From Myrmaecium sp. VS I D KN 1 (taxonomy: Eukaryota > Ascomycota > Dothideomycetes > Valsariales > Valsariaceae): DNA of 64,000 nucleotides. Location of the stretch: assembly GCA_019775845.1 (NCBI GenBank), contig JADQAV010000018.1, positions 1,271,287 to 1,335,286 of the forward strand, given 5' to 3'. The notes under the pieces were generated by a model, which worked only from the letters and a program-made list of their open reading frames with translations, was not told where the DNA came from and did no database searches. The position numbers and the translations under genes were made by a program. Position 1 is the first letter of the stretch, and every line of letters starts with the position of its first letter. Positions 11,644 through 23,400 of this stretch are shown piece by piece.

Positions 11644-12332
11644 TGTTGTTGCGGTGGGGGGATGAGGGGGGTTGGGTGGTGCGGAGCGGAGTGGAGTGTG
11701 TCGTTGGGATGGAGCGTGAGCCTCTTCCTTTTCCTTTTTCCTTTTTCCCCTTCCTTTTTTTCTTTTTCTTTCCTTTGCTCTTTCCTTTTTTTGCTTCTTT
11801 GCTCCTCTGTCTTTCCATCTTCAATACCCCCTAAGAGATGAAAGCGCGATTCCATTTTCATGATGTTTCAACAAAGGGGGTTTCGGGGGCGGCGGCATGC
11901 GTGAGATGCGAAGCGAACTGCGGAGTTATGGTAGCTGTAGATTGCGTGCCCCGTCGTTGTTTTCTGGCGTCGGTTCAGATCGGATCGCTTCAGCAAAAGA
12001 GAGATACACTCACACTCCCGCTGGGGGAGCGACGTTGTGAAGACGCAGAGGAATGAATACATCGCATAGAACAGAAGGAGAAACCTGCAGACACCGACAA
12101 ATAGATAAAGCGGAGTTCCAATTTCTCGTCTCTCTCTCTCTCTCTCTCTTCCTGTCTCTCATGTCGAATGCAACTCTACCCTAATACCCCACCCGAAAAA
12201 GCAATCAACAAGTCATACTTCGACATGCACACCCTCTCCACGCAAATCCCTTACAGCCCCCCAACAACAAATCAAAAGCAGAGCAGACAAGAAAAAGACG
12301 AAAAAACAGCCCCCTCACCCATCCCCGCCCCG
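11644..12332. other. intergenic region between convergent genes
   Basis: Holds the 3' ends of the amidoligase and the nitrilase genes. It contains a T/C-rich tract (11,725-11,830) and a (TC)n microsatellite near 12,127-12,149. No gene is seen. Confidence 0.55.
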
Positions 12333-14267
12333 TCAAGGCGGCGGCACAACATCCAACCCCTCCACCCTTAACGCAAACCCATCCGCCCGACTATAATGCC
12401 CGCCGACCCCAACATCCAAATCCATCTTCCCCCTGACCACATCCTCGAAATCCACCCGCGCCACCAAGAGTGTGCTGCTCCCCCTCCCTTCCCCTGCCTC
12501 CCCTTCCTCCTCCACATCCCACAGCGGTCCCGCCACCACGTTGCCCAGGGGTCCCACGATGCAGCTCCCGCCGCGGGAGACGAGGTCATGCGCATGCGCG
12601 GCGCCGGCGCTTGGGGCTTGCGGGGCCGCGGCGGCGCCCGTTGTCGCGGCGACGGCGGCGGCGGCGGAGTCGAGACGTGCGATGTCGGGCCGTTGGGCGC
12701 CGAGGGAGGCGACGCCGGGGCCGCCGGGGAGGGATGATGTGGTGTGGGACCCCGGGTGCGGGTGGGTGAAGTAGGAGGGGCCGGTGGTGGTGGGTTGGTG
12801 CTGCTGCTGCTGGGGGTTTTGGGGGCTTGAGGTGGTGGCGGCGGGAGAGGGCTCGGGGAGGGCGGCGGGCGAGGTGGCGCCGTCGTACATGGAGTCGAGG
12901 ATTGAGGAGGTGGAGTGGGGGAGGAAGGGCCGGTTGGAGTTGGGGGGCGGCTTGGTGCCGTCGAGGAGAGGGGCCGTGCTTGTGGTGGTGGAAGAGGGTT
13001 GGACGGTGGTGGGGGGTGCTTGAGGGGTGATGGGTGGGACTGGGGAGGACTCTGGGAGGAGACCCGGTGAGCCGGCGCCGTCGTACATGTTGTCTAGCAT
13101 GGAGGAGGTCGAGTGCGGGAGGAGGGGCCGGCCGGGCGGGAGCTTGGTGCCGTCTAGCGGCGGCGGTCGGGGCTTCTCTTGGTTCGGAGCTTTGTGCTCT
13201 TGGATGGAGGGCAGGTTGAAGTACGACGACCCTTGCTTCGACGCGTTCGCCATGTCCGGTCGGCTGCGGCTCTCCGCCAGCGGCGGCGGCGACGCCGACC
13301 CGTCGAACATGTTGTCCATCATCGAGGAGGTGGAGTGCGGCAGCAGCGGCCGTTGCGAGGCCTCGTCGCTCGCCTTCTTCTCGTCGATGGAGGCCAAGGC
13401 AGGCTTGGTGGCGTGGTCGATGGTGTGCGTCGATTCTAAGAGCTTCGCCGGTTCCGGAGCGGGGAGCGCGCGGGTGGTGCTGGGGGCGTTGGGATTGGTG
13501 ATCCACTCCGGCAGGTTCTTGCGCGAGACGCACTGGTTGGCGCTGAGGACGAAGCAGCGGCCTTCGCAGGCGACGGTCCTCATCAGCGGCAGCCAGGTAT
13601 CCCTCGCGTCCGCCGTCGGGGCCAGGTAGAGATTCACGTTCTGCCCGTACAAGCTCGCCCGCAGCAACGGCATGTAGTTCTCCCAGCAGATGGCGGCCGC
13701 CAGCGTCAGCTTGACGCCGTTGATGGTGGTGGTGACGGCCTTGAGCGTGCTCGGGCTGCCCTGGGCCCAGATGAGCCGCTCGGAGCCGGTCGGCATCACC
13801 TTGCGTCGCTTGCCCAACACGCCGTACTTCGGACAGACGTAGACGACGGCGCAGAACAGGCTGCTGCCCGCCTTCTCTACCACGCCGGTGACGACGAAGA
13901 CGCCCGTCTCCCGGGCGATCCGCTCGAGCTCTTCCCGCGTGCCATCCCCCCGACGGCTCTCCCCCCGCGCCGTCGGGAGCTTCCGCTCCACCCAGGCATC
14001 CCCGGCGCCCTCGGGCGTATCGCCGAGGTCAACGGCGTCATTGAAGTACTTCAGGAACTGCTCGCGGCCGCTGGGGTCGCGGGCCCCGACGGCGGCGCCG
14101 AAGTCGCATGTGCGAGGGTATCCGCCCAGGTAGGCTTCGGGGAAGAGGATGAGGTGGACGCCCTTGGAGGCGGCGTGGCGGGTGGTGCGTTCGAGGGAGC
14201 GGAGCGTCTCCTCGGTCGTGGAGAGGGTGCGGGACTGCGAGACCGCGAGGACGAGATTCTGCGGCAT
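12333..14267 (-). CDS. nitrilase-family hydrolase with ~300-residue repeat-bearing insert
   Basis: One exon encodes 644 residues from the ATG at 14267 (MPQNLVLAVS). The carbon-nitrogen hydrolase triad is visible: Glu44 in LFPEAYLGGYPR, Lys156 in KRRKVMPTGSER and Cys194 in AAICWENYMP. This predicts hydrolysis of a nitrile or related C-N bond by a cytosolic thiol enzyme. The nitrilase core runs from 1 to about 257 and resumes at 561 with VSRGGSCIVGPLGNVVAGPLW. Fungal nitrilases are usually 330-360 residues and these two segments are normally almost adjacent. Here they are separated by about 300 Pro/Ser/Thr-rich residues holding three copies of RPLLPHSTSSMxDNMYDG (from 306, 380 and 446). The insert has no stop or splice signature that would remove it cleanly, but an unannotated intron cannot be wholly excluded. 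Confidence 0.9.
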   Translation of the reverse strand: MPQNLVLAVSQSRTLSTTEETLRSLERTTRHAASKGVHLILFPEAYLGGYPRTCDFGAAVGARDPSGREQFLKYFNDAVDLGDTPEGAGDAWVERKLPTARGESRRGDGTREELERIARETGVFVVTGVVEKAGSSLFCAVVYVCPKYGVLGKRRKVMPTGSERLIWAQGSPSTLKAVTTTINGVKLTLAAAICWENYMPLLRASLYGQNVNLYLAPTADARDTWLPLMRTVACEGRCFVLSANQCVSRKNLPEWITNPNAPSTTRALPAPEPAKLLESTHTIDHATKPALASIDEKKASDEASQRPLLPHSTSSMMDNMFDGSASPPPLAESRSRPDMANASKQGSSYFNLPSIQEHKAPNQEKPRPPPLDGTKLPPGRPLLPHSTSSMLDNMYDGAGSPGLLPESSPVPPITPQAPPTTVQPSSTTTSTAPLLDGTKPPPNSNRPFLPHSTSSILDSMYDGATSPAALPEPSPAATTSSPQNPQQQQHQPTTTGPSYFTHPHPGSHTTSSLPGGPGVASLGAQRPDIARLDSAAAAVAATTGAAAAPQAPSAGAAHAHDLVSRGGSCIVGPLGNVVAGPLWDVEEEGEAGEGRGSSTLLVARVDFEDVVRGKMDLDVGVGGHYSRADGFALRVEGLDVVPPP

Positions 14268-15100
14268 CGTGATGGAGATGGGGAAGGGTAGGATGGGGGC
14301 AGCAAAGGAGTGTGTGAGGGTGAGGTTGGAGAAGGAAGAAGAGAGGAGAGGAGAGGAGAGGACAGATTTGCGGCGATGGTAGAAGTCCACGAGAAACCTC
14401 GTCGTTCGTTAGTCGGCGGGACGGCGTTGCTGATCCATCCACGGTCGGGCATAGGACGGTGTGACCGGGCTGGCGGTGACCTCATCCCCCCGGTTTTTGG
14501 GGTGGGGCCCGTCCCCGCTGCGGCGAAGACGCGGAGAGCGAAGGAGGGGGAGGAGAGGTGGAGATGGAGAGATGGGGAATCACCCGGTGGGGATCGTTAC
14601 TGGCGAGCTTTCTTACTCTCTCATTCTTCCCCATACCCGCAGTGATGTTCAACTCCAGCGATGGAACTTGTTGTGAATCTATTCGCTGAGTTTTTCGGGA
14701 CCATCATCCGTCCCCGTGGGGTTTGAGTAGCTCGGTACTTGTACCTAGTCATGGCTGGGAGCGCTGATCGACTCGGCAATTCCTCAACGCCTGTGAGCAT
14801 TTGTATCAATGTTGTTGAATTGGATTACCTACTACAGATGGAGTATCCGAGGTGTGCTATTAACTGGTATTACCATAATCCAAGTATACGCAATATTCAA
14901 TCACAGGCTACGATATCAGATGTGTTGTTTCCGCAAGTCGGGACACGTATCGATAGTCCTTTGCCTCTCTAAGCACCATCTCGTTCTGACTCCTTCAAAG
15001 CAGAGGAGTGCGGCACTTCCCACAGCGCAAATCACACCTGTGACCGAGGAACGATCATATACCATCCAGAGCCAATCAGAGCCCGCACGATTCCATATGG
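14268..15100. other. intergenic region upstream of nitrilase
   Basis: Holds the nitrilase promoter and leader. No gene is recognised. AT content rises after 14,750 on approach to the satellite repeat. Confidence 0.5.
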
Positions 15101-16994
15101 GGTATCTTCGGCCAAGCACCCACTCATCGTTGAACAGAACGATGAAGTGAATACACCAGCCGATTTACCCGCGACCCAATCAGAGCCGCTGGAAACCCCA
15201 AAGAAGAATCTTCGGTAGCCCGCCGTCAAACAGAAAGATAAAGTGAACGGGCAGGAAATCATCAGCGCGTTAAGAGGAAGTGAATACTCACAGCTTAACA
15301 AGCTCATTTACCTCGGGACCAATCGGAGAAGCTGCGATGCCTGATTCGGTAACTTCAATAGTCCATCGTTGAACGGAACGATGAGTGAACGGGTAGTAAA
15401 CGATGAACTTGTTAAGCAGTCAGTATACAAGGCAGTCGACTACTCAGCGACGCCGTGAGTCCTAAAGGAGTATCTTCGTAGCATACCATGCATCGTCAAA
15501 CAGAAATATCTGTGAACGGGCAGGACATCACCAGCTCGTCAAAAGGTGAGCTCGAGTTCACAGTATATACAAGGCAGTTGACCACTCAGCGCAGCAGAAA
15601 TTCTTGAAGAGGTATCTTTGTAGCATACCCTGCATCGTTAAACAAAAAGACGAGTGAACGGGCAGGAAATCCTCATCATCGAGTTCACAATACAAGGCAG
15701 TCGAGCACACAGCGAAGCCGAAGGTCCTGAAAGGAAATGCTCAGCAAACTTCCTTCCATCGTTAAACAGAAGGATGAAGTGAATACAACAACAGCTTAAC
15801 GAGCTTGATTGCCCCTTGACCAATCAGTGCTGCTGCACCTCCCGATTCAGCAACTTCGATACTCCATCGTCGAACGGAAAGCTGAGTGAACGGGCAGTAA
15901 ATCATCAACTCGCGCTTTACACCTAGACTAATCAGAATGGCCGCGACACCCGATACAGTATGTTTGGTAGCCCAACGTTAAACAGAAAGATGAGTGAACG
16001 GGCAGTGTCCGTAAATCACCAACCATCTCTGATCTCGTCAAGAAGTGAGCTCCTGCGACCTTCGAGCGTTCATGATGAACAAATACGACCAACCACTCAA
16101 CGCAGCGAGAACTCCCAAAAGAGTATCTGCATCACGCATCGTGGAACATATAGGCAAAATTCACAGATCGTCAAGTCGTCGGGCGGGAAGTCACAGTTTA
16201 CGAAAGAGAGAGTCAGGCGAGCAAGCTATCGACCGACCGATCAGCGCAGGTGCACTTCTCAATCGGGTAACCTTGCAAGTCTTCGTTGAACGCAGCAGCT
16301 CCTCGGGGAGGCCCCCCATGAGGTCGCCCGTGAGGCCACCCGCGAGGCCGCCCGTGTGGCAGTGAGCCAGTCAGCGCGGTAGCAACTTCGAATGGATTCC
16401 ATCGTTGAACGTTGGTTGTAAATCATTGAGTCCTCAGGTCATCAATTCCTTGTGCGGTTCATGGATTGTCGACCTGTTCATACTGTCGCAATTCTTATAC
16501 GGGAATTTTAGGAGGGGAGTCCCTCATCGTCGAACGCCGGTTGCAAATTATCAGGTCCTTCGATTATCAGGGCTCTTGTGAAATCCTCCTGCCAATAATA
16601 CTCGCGGACAGCCAGCCTGTTAGCGATGTCGCAATCCCTAGAACGGATGTTTCGTGAGCTCGTCGTGGAAAGTCGGTTGAAAATCATCAGGTCCTCAGAT
16701 CCTCAGGTCCTCCCGTTATAAAGAAACCATCGTCCACTCAGCGAGGCTGCACACCCTGATGGGGTAACTTCGGTGCATCCGCTGTTCATCGTTAAACACA
16801 CACAGTTTGTCTAGAGATTCTCAAGGCCCTTATGAGCCGTTTAACATCCACTCAGCGCGGCTGTACATCCAGATGGAGTAATTTCGCAGCTTATCGTTGA
16901 ACGTGCAGAGTTTGTCCAAAGTTCTCACCCTCGCGCCCTGTTGCTTGATCGTCCACTCAGCGTAGCTGTACATCTAGATAGGGTTATTTCGCTA
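15101..16994. repeat. degenerate ~126-bp tandem satellite repeat, about 15 units
   Basis: A core resembling CATCGTTGAAC recurs at about 15125, 15221, 15364, 15491, 15632, 15757, 15865, 15973, 16137, 16281, 16400, 16524, 16661, 16787 and 16892, spaced 96-164 bp. A second core, CCACTCAGCGCGGCTGCAC-like, precedes it in most units, followed by GATGGAGTAACTTCG-like text. Units before about 16.1 kb share GATGAGTGAACGGGCAG after the first core. Units after 16.4 kb instead share CGGTTGNAAATCATCAGGTCCTC or CAGTTTGTC. Normal CA/TG content shows these units escaped heavy RIP. The short open frames inside are by-products. Confidence 0.8.
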
Positions 16995-18430
16995 TTACGG
17001 AATACAGTAACTAGCTTCGGGCTATAACTAAGAATACTAAAAACTAAGACCAGGCCGACACGCCGCGCCGCGGGGGATTAACTAGCGATTCTACTAAACC
17101 TACGGTAAATAATTAAATTAAGACTTAGATAATTAGAAAAGGAATTTAAATAAGCCTATAGTAAATAGTCTTAATAAAGTTTTATATATATCTTTATATA
17201 GACTCTTATGTAGGCTTCTATATAGGCTCTTATATAGGCTCTTACGTAAGCTCTTAAATTATCCTCGTAGGCTCTTACGTAGGCTCTTACGTAGGTTCTT
17301 ATATAGGCTTCTATATAGGCTCTTATATAGGCTTCTACGTAGGCTTTTATATAGGCTCTTATATAAGCTCTTATATTATTCTCGTAGGTTCTTATATAGG
17401 CTCTTACGTAGGCTCTTAAGTAGGCTCTTATATAAGCTTCTATATAGGCTCTTATATAGGCTTCTATATAGGCTTCTATATAAGCTTCTACGTAGGCCTC
17501 TATATAGGCTTACTTATATACTATTAAAGCGCCCTTAGTAGGTTTATAATAAAGCCTATAAGAAAGCTTAAAGGTACTTTAGGAGCCTATAAGTAAGCTT
17601 ATAAAAGGATTTATAAGAAAGCTTAAAAGTACTTTAGAAGCTTATAAGAAAGCTTATAAAAGAACTTATAAAGAGGCCTAAAAGCTCTTTAAAAGCCTAT
17701 AAATAAGCTTATAAAAGAGCCTATAAAGAAGGATATTAAGGAGCCTATATAGAAGCTTATATAAGAGCCTATATAGAAGCTTACGTAAGAGCTTACTTAA
17801 GAGCTTACTTAAGAACCTATATAAGAGCCTACGTAAGAACCTATAAGGATAATTTAAAAGCCTATATAAGAGCCTATATAAGGGCCTATATAGAAGTTTA
17901 TATAAGAGCCTATATAGAAGTTTATATAAGAGTATAAGGACCTATATAGAAGCCTATATAAGAGCTTCTATAAAAGCTTACGTAAAGGTATAAGAGCCTA
18001 TATAGAAGCCTGTATAAAGGCCTACGTAAAAGCTTATATAAAAGTATAAGGGCTTACGTAAGGGCCTACATAAGAGCTTATATAAAAGCTTATATAAGAG
18101 CCTACGTAAGAGCCTATAAGGACGATTTAAGAGCCTATATAAAAGCCTATAGAAGAGCCTGTATAGAAGCTTATATAAGAGCTTATATATATAAACGGCT
18201 CTACTAGAGCTTTTATAAAGAGCTTATAAAAGGGCCTATATAAAGACTTATAAGAATTATAAGCTTTTAGATAATATTAGTCCTACTAATAATTATTTAA
18301 GTTTTATTTTAATTACTAGCTATAGGCCTAATAGAATCGCTATCTAATTCCCTATAGTATAGTATATTAGCTCGGTCTTAAGGTTTAGTATTTTTAATTA
18401 TAACTTAAAGCTAGTTATAATATTCCGTAG
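16995..18430. mobile_element. foldback-type transposon remnant with long inverted repeats
   Basis: The left end (from 16995, TTACGGAATA) and the reverse complement of the right end (to 18430, CTACGGAATA) align over at least 150 bases. Inside them the left arm carries tandem copies of TAGGCTCTTATA (about 17,185-17,520) and the right arm carries the inverted form TATAAGAGCCTA (about 17,690-18,255). The whole 1.44 kb is therefore one imperfect palindrome, the architecture of foldback elements. The trinucleotide CTA flanks both ends (16992-16994 and 18431-18433), a likely target duplication, and the satellite unit broken at the left resumes at the right. No transposase is present, so it is non-autonomous. 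Most differences between the arms' unique parts are C-to-T or G-to-A. Confidence 0.75.
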
Positions 18431-18580
18431 CTATATATTATTAAACTTAAAGAGTTTATTTAAAATCCTTAGGTCCTTAGGTTCTTAGGTCCTCTAGGCC
18501 TACTAAGAGTAGTTATATACCTAGATAAAGTAACTTTAGTATTCTTACTAGCTATTATTAAACTTACTTAATATTTTAGG
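18431..18580. repeat. RIP-mutated satellite units right of the foldback element
   Basis: Text such as tattattaaacttaaagag (18,436 on) and cctactaagagtagttata followed by gataaagtaactttag and attattaaactta (to about 18,560) matches the satellite cores after C-to-T and G-to-A changes, in the same order and spacing as 16,787-16,990. The satellite therefore originally continued through this point. Confidence 0.65.
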
Positions 18581-19745
18581 CCTTATTTACTAGTATTAAT
18601 TTCTAGTTTATTTATTAAGTAGGAGGTAGCTAATTATAGTAGAACTACTAAGTAGTACTTTAGTAGGCTTATAATATATAGTAAAACCCCTAGCTATTTA
18701 CTAGCTTAATTTTTACTATAAAATTTAATAGTAATTATTAATTTCTTATATAGTTAAAAGTTATCCTAGTATCTCCTTACTTATATCCTTATTTACTACT
18801 AGTATCCTACCTATATACTTAATATTATTAGTATACTTAACGCTACTAGTAATAACTAGCTAGTTATATTTAATAGGTAACTACTTATAACTTTACTATT
18901 ATTATTACTACTACCGCCGCTACTACTACCGCCGCTATAAGCTTCCTATAAGCTAACTATATTAATACTAATACTATTAAGAATATTAGGAAGGAGGGCC
19001 TAAATACTAGGCTAAATTATCTAGTTAAAGTAAATAATTATTACTCTTTTAAATACTTTAATTAAGGTTAAGAAGAAGGCTCTTAATAATAATAATAGCT
19101 TTAAGGCTACTAGTTAGAAACTAGTAGTAGACGCTATTAGGAAAATAATCTACTAAACTATTACTAATTAAACTATTAAAAATAAACTTAATACCTTTAA
19201 ATTACTCTAGAAAGAATAGATAGTATATATAAATCTATTTAGTTAGATAATAAATCTATATATAAGTATAATAGAAGTACTAGAAGATATTATAAATAAG
19301 TACTTTTAAAAGTACTAAAATTATATCGTTTTTTATAACGTTAGATACTTTTACTACGATAGGCTTAAGCGGCTCTTTAATAGTAGGTTAGTAAATAGCT
19401 CTATAGTAGTATCTATTAATAAAGCTATAAGAAGTAGTAGTAATAGTAGTAATATAACTAAGCTTATTAAAGAGTTAATATTAGGCCCGTTATAAATACT
19501 AGGCCTATTATAAATACTTATTTATAGTATTAAATACTTACCTTCTATATTTAAATCTTCGTTATTACTAATACTAGTACTAAGTATTAATAGAAGTAAT
19601 ACTTACCGGAAGAGAGCCTTAAGAAATATTATAATTATAAGTAAGAAAGAGTGTAAAAGGACTAGGCGATACTATATAAATAATAAGCTTAACTATCTAA
19701 TAATAAAGTATCTTAAAGAGTCTAATATATTACTATTATTATAGA
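18580..19745. other. unassigned RIP-mutated DNA
   Basis: AT-rich, no readable gene. It contains short runs of a degenerate ACTACCGCCGCT-like repeat near 18,905-18,940. It may be part of an older element into which the LTR retrotransposon inserted; no termini were found. Confidence 0.5.
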
Positions 19746-20424
19746 TAATAGTACCGTTCTTTTAAACTAAGATAGAAATAGAAGGAGATAATTCTAAGTA
19801 GAGTCTAATCTTCTAATTTTATAAATTAAAGGCTAGGGGGAAGAAGATAAGTAATAAGGAGTTAATCTAAGGAAGGTTTAAGGATATAAGAGTAAGAATA
19901 AAGCCGAGTGAATCCTTAAGAAGAACTAAAATTATTTAAACTCTAGATTTAAAACTATAAGAATAAAGAGATCTATATATAATTAAGAAAGAAGTAGTAT
20001 AGTATAAGACCTTATTAAAGTACTACCTAATTCTATAGGTCTTAAAGCGGGGTTTTTAAATAAAGTATTAAATAAGTATAGGTCTAAGGTAATATAGTAG
20101 CGATATATCCTAATAAGAGTAGATTTATTAAGTAAAATATTAGATAATAGTAGGGTAGTAGTAATATAGCGAGGGGCGAGATTATAAGTATACTATATAG
20201 TAGTAATCTTACTAAATAACGGTAATATTACTAAGCGGTAGTAAGAGTTAATTAATAAGCTTATATATACTAAGTAAGAGCCTATATACTAAGTAAGTAT
20301 AAGGAATATATATTAAGTAAGAGTCTATATACTAAGTAAGTACGAAAGACGTATACCGAGTAATACTTATAGCTTAGGGACTTAGGCGATTTTCGGATTT
20401 TAAATAATTCTTAGAAGTTTTTAA
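19746..20424 (-). repeat. left LTR (3' LTR in element orientation)
   Basis: Closely similar, base for base over most of its length, to 25496-26184, with differences mostly C/T or G/A. It holds a short tandem array of TATATACTAAGTAAGAG-like units near 20,262-20,345. Ends approximate. Confidence 0.8.
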
Positions 20425-23400
20425 ATAGGAGGTCCTCTCTTTAGTAACTAAGTTCTTATAAGCTTTCTAAGTATAATTTAGAGAGCGGGATTTATTAAAG
20501 TAGCGCTAATAGAAATTATTAAAGGCGGTAAGGTCTTTAATAAACTTATAAGATTCTTAGGTTAAATTTAAGTATCTAATCTAGTAGATAAGGTACTAAA
20601 ATTACTAGTAATTTACTTTAACGTCTAAAATCTCTTTAACCTAGTATTCTTCCTCGCCTTTTATAATAACGGGTAAAGGCGGTACTCTTTCTTAGTTTAG
20701 AAGAGGATTACTAGTAGTAGGTTTAAGGAGGCTAATATAGAATATATTATAGTACTTTATAGTACTTAGGGGCTCTAGGCGGTAGGCGTAACTAAAGAGC
20801 TTTTCTATAATTTTATAAGGTTCTAGGCGCTTATAATTAAGTTTAAATAATAAGTAAATTATATAAATATACTATTAGAGGAGCTAGACTTAATTACTAG
20901 GTTTAAAAATTAGTAGTTACTCTAAGTAAGTATCTTAAGTAAGTTAAATTTCCTACTATAAGTATTTTATAAGACTGTTAAAATAGTATATAAAGGTTTT
21001 TAATTCTTATAGTAAAGCTTATATATCCTCCTTAGAGAGGATTTAGTACTAAGGATTAAAGCTATAATTTATAAAGAACGGCGTAACTTTAATTATTATA
21101 GAAATTATATTATTATAGGTAAATTTTATAAAGGCGAGTAACTCTACCTAATTATCCTACTAATAATTAGCGTAGGTTCGAAGGTATTATTCTAGAATTA
21201 TATTAACTCTTTTTATCTATCTATCTATTTAAGGATAAAAACTTATACTAAGATTTAGCTTAATACTAAGAGCCTTACTAAGAGCGTAAGTAAACTAAGA
21301 AATAAAAATAAATCTATAGTTAGAGGTAAAATCCTAAAGTAAGTTATAAAGCTTAAAAATATTATCGCGGTAAAGCGACGTAAGGTATATAGAATTAGTA
21401 GTTATATAGTAGGGGATAAAATAAGCTATCTTAATTAGCCTTTTTATAATAACTAAAATTATATCTAAGGAGTCTACTAGTAGGAGCCTAGTAATAAAAT
21501 TAAGGGAGGTAGATTCCTAGTAGCGCTACGGAACTTTAAGAGGTTTTAAATATCTAAAAGAAGCGTATTAAACCGGTTTAATATATCTATAAGTTTTATA
21601 GTTACGAATAAACCGGGTAATAGTATCTCTTATTTTAGGCTACTAAAAGTTATAGGAAACTATTTTAAAAGTTATAGTATAGCTAGGGTAGCCTATAATA
21701 AGATATAAATAATAAGCCTAAATAATCTTATAGTAAAGATTAAGGTCTTCCAGAACGTAGATAAGACTATTTATAAGTAAAAAGCTATTAAAGTTTACTA
21801 AATAGGCTCCTAAGTTAATTAAATAATATTTAGGAATCTTATTTTCTAAAGCTTTAAAGATCTCTTATTTAAGAGTATTTAATTCTAAAGCCTAGAGAAT
21901 TTCTAAGGCTAATAAGGTCTTTAAAGCTATAATTATAAGGCTAGAAATCTAAAATTTCTCTAGGCCTAGGATTATCCGAGGAGGTAGGTTTCTCTTTAAT
22001 AAAGAATAATCTCTAGATTATCGAGTTAAAATACTAACTTATTTATTCTAATCTCTTAGGTAGAAGACTATATAAAAGTTTAATTTAGAAAGTTTATTTA
22101 CCTAACGGGCCTAGCGGTAGTTTAAAATCCTCTTTAAAGTAAAAATAAAGAGGTTTAAATAATTAGTATAAATTAAGAGCGGCTTTTAAAGGTTTAAAAC
22201 TAAAGAACGGTATTCTTTTAGAGATTTAATAAAAGTAAATAACTCCTTATCTCTAATCCTATAATTATACTCAGGCGGGGTTATTTTATATTAGTAATAA
22301 GTAATTAGATAAAGAAGCCTCTTATTAATTAAATATATAACCTATTAAAAAAGAATACTAGAAATTATAAAAATAGATATATTTATTTCTAAAATAGTAT
22401 CTAGCTTAGGATCTAAATAGCAGAGAATTAGGTTAGAGTAGAAAGCTTCCTTTAAAAAGTTAAAAGCTTTCTTATATTTAGGACTTTAAATAAAGGCGGC
22501 GCCTTTTTAAAGGAGGTTAAAGAACGGGCGAGTTTTACGTAAGTACTTCTTAATAAACCTATAGTAAAAATTAGTAAAACTAAGGAAAGACTATAAGTCT
22601 TTAAGATTTCGAGGCGTTTCTTAATTTCGAACTATAGTAACTTTTACGGGATTTATAGTAATTTTATCTAGTAGAATTATAAAGCTTATAAAGGTAGTAG
22701 AGCGAGTAAAGAACTTATACTTCTCGCCTTTAATATAAAGGCCGGCTTAAGGAGTTTCTTAAGGACTTTCCGGACGTAATTATTATATTCTTCCTTATTT
22801 TTAGAGAAAATAGGAATATTATTAAGATAAACTATATAAAAGATATCTAAAAATTCCTTTAAAGTATCGTTTATAAACTACTAGTAGGTTACGGGAGCGT
22901 TTATTTAACTAAAAAAATATAATAAGGTATTTAAAGAGGCCGTAATAAGTTCTAAATACTATTAAATACTCGTAACTCTCTTTAATATAAATAAGGTTAT
23001 AGGCTTCTTAGAGGCTAAGGCGAGTAAAGATTTTACTTTAATAGAGCTTCTAAAGGAATTTATTAATTAGCGGGAGAGGATAATAGTTTTTCTTAGTTAT
23101 CTTATTTAAAGCTCGATAATTAATATAAAAACGGAGGCTTCTAGGTTTTCTAATAAATAAAATTAGAGAGGCGTAAGGGAAGGATAAAGGATAAATAAAG
23201 CCTTTAATTAACTTAGATTTAAGGTAGTTCCTAAAAGCTTTAAGCTTAAGATCGGATATAGAATAAAGAGACTTAAAATTAAGCTTTTTTCCGTCTTTAA
23301 GAATAATTTTATAGTTAATATAGCGATATAGTAGGAGCTTATTAGCTTCTCTTTTAATAAAAAGAGGTAAAAGTTTATAGAATTATAGCGGAATAATTTC

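Noticed and set aside
15101-16994. CRISPR-like array
   Set aside because: Repeats are degenerate, units are about 126 bp rather than short repeat plus spacer, and the genome is fungal.
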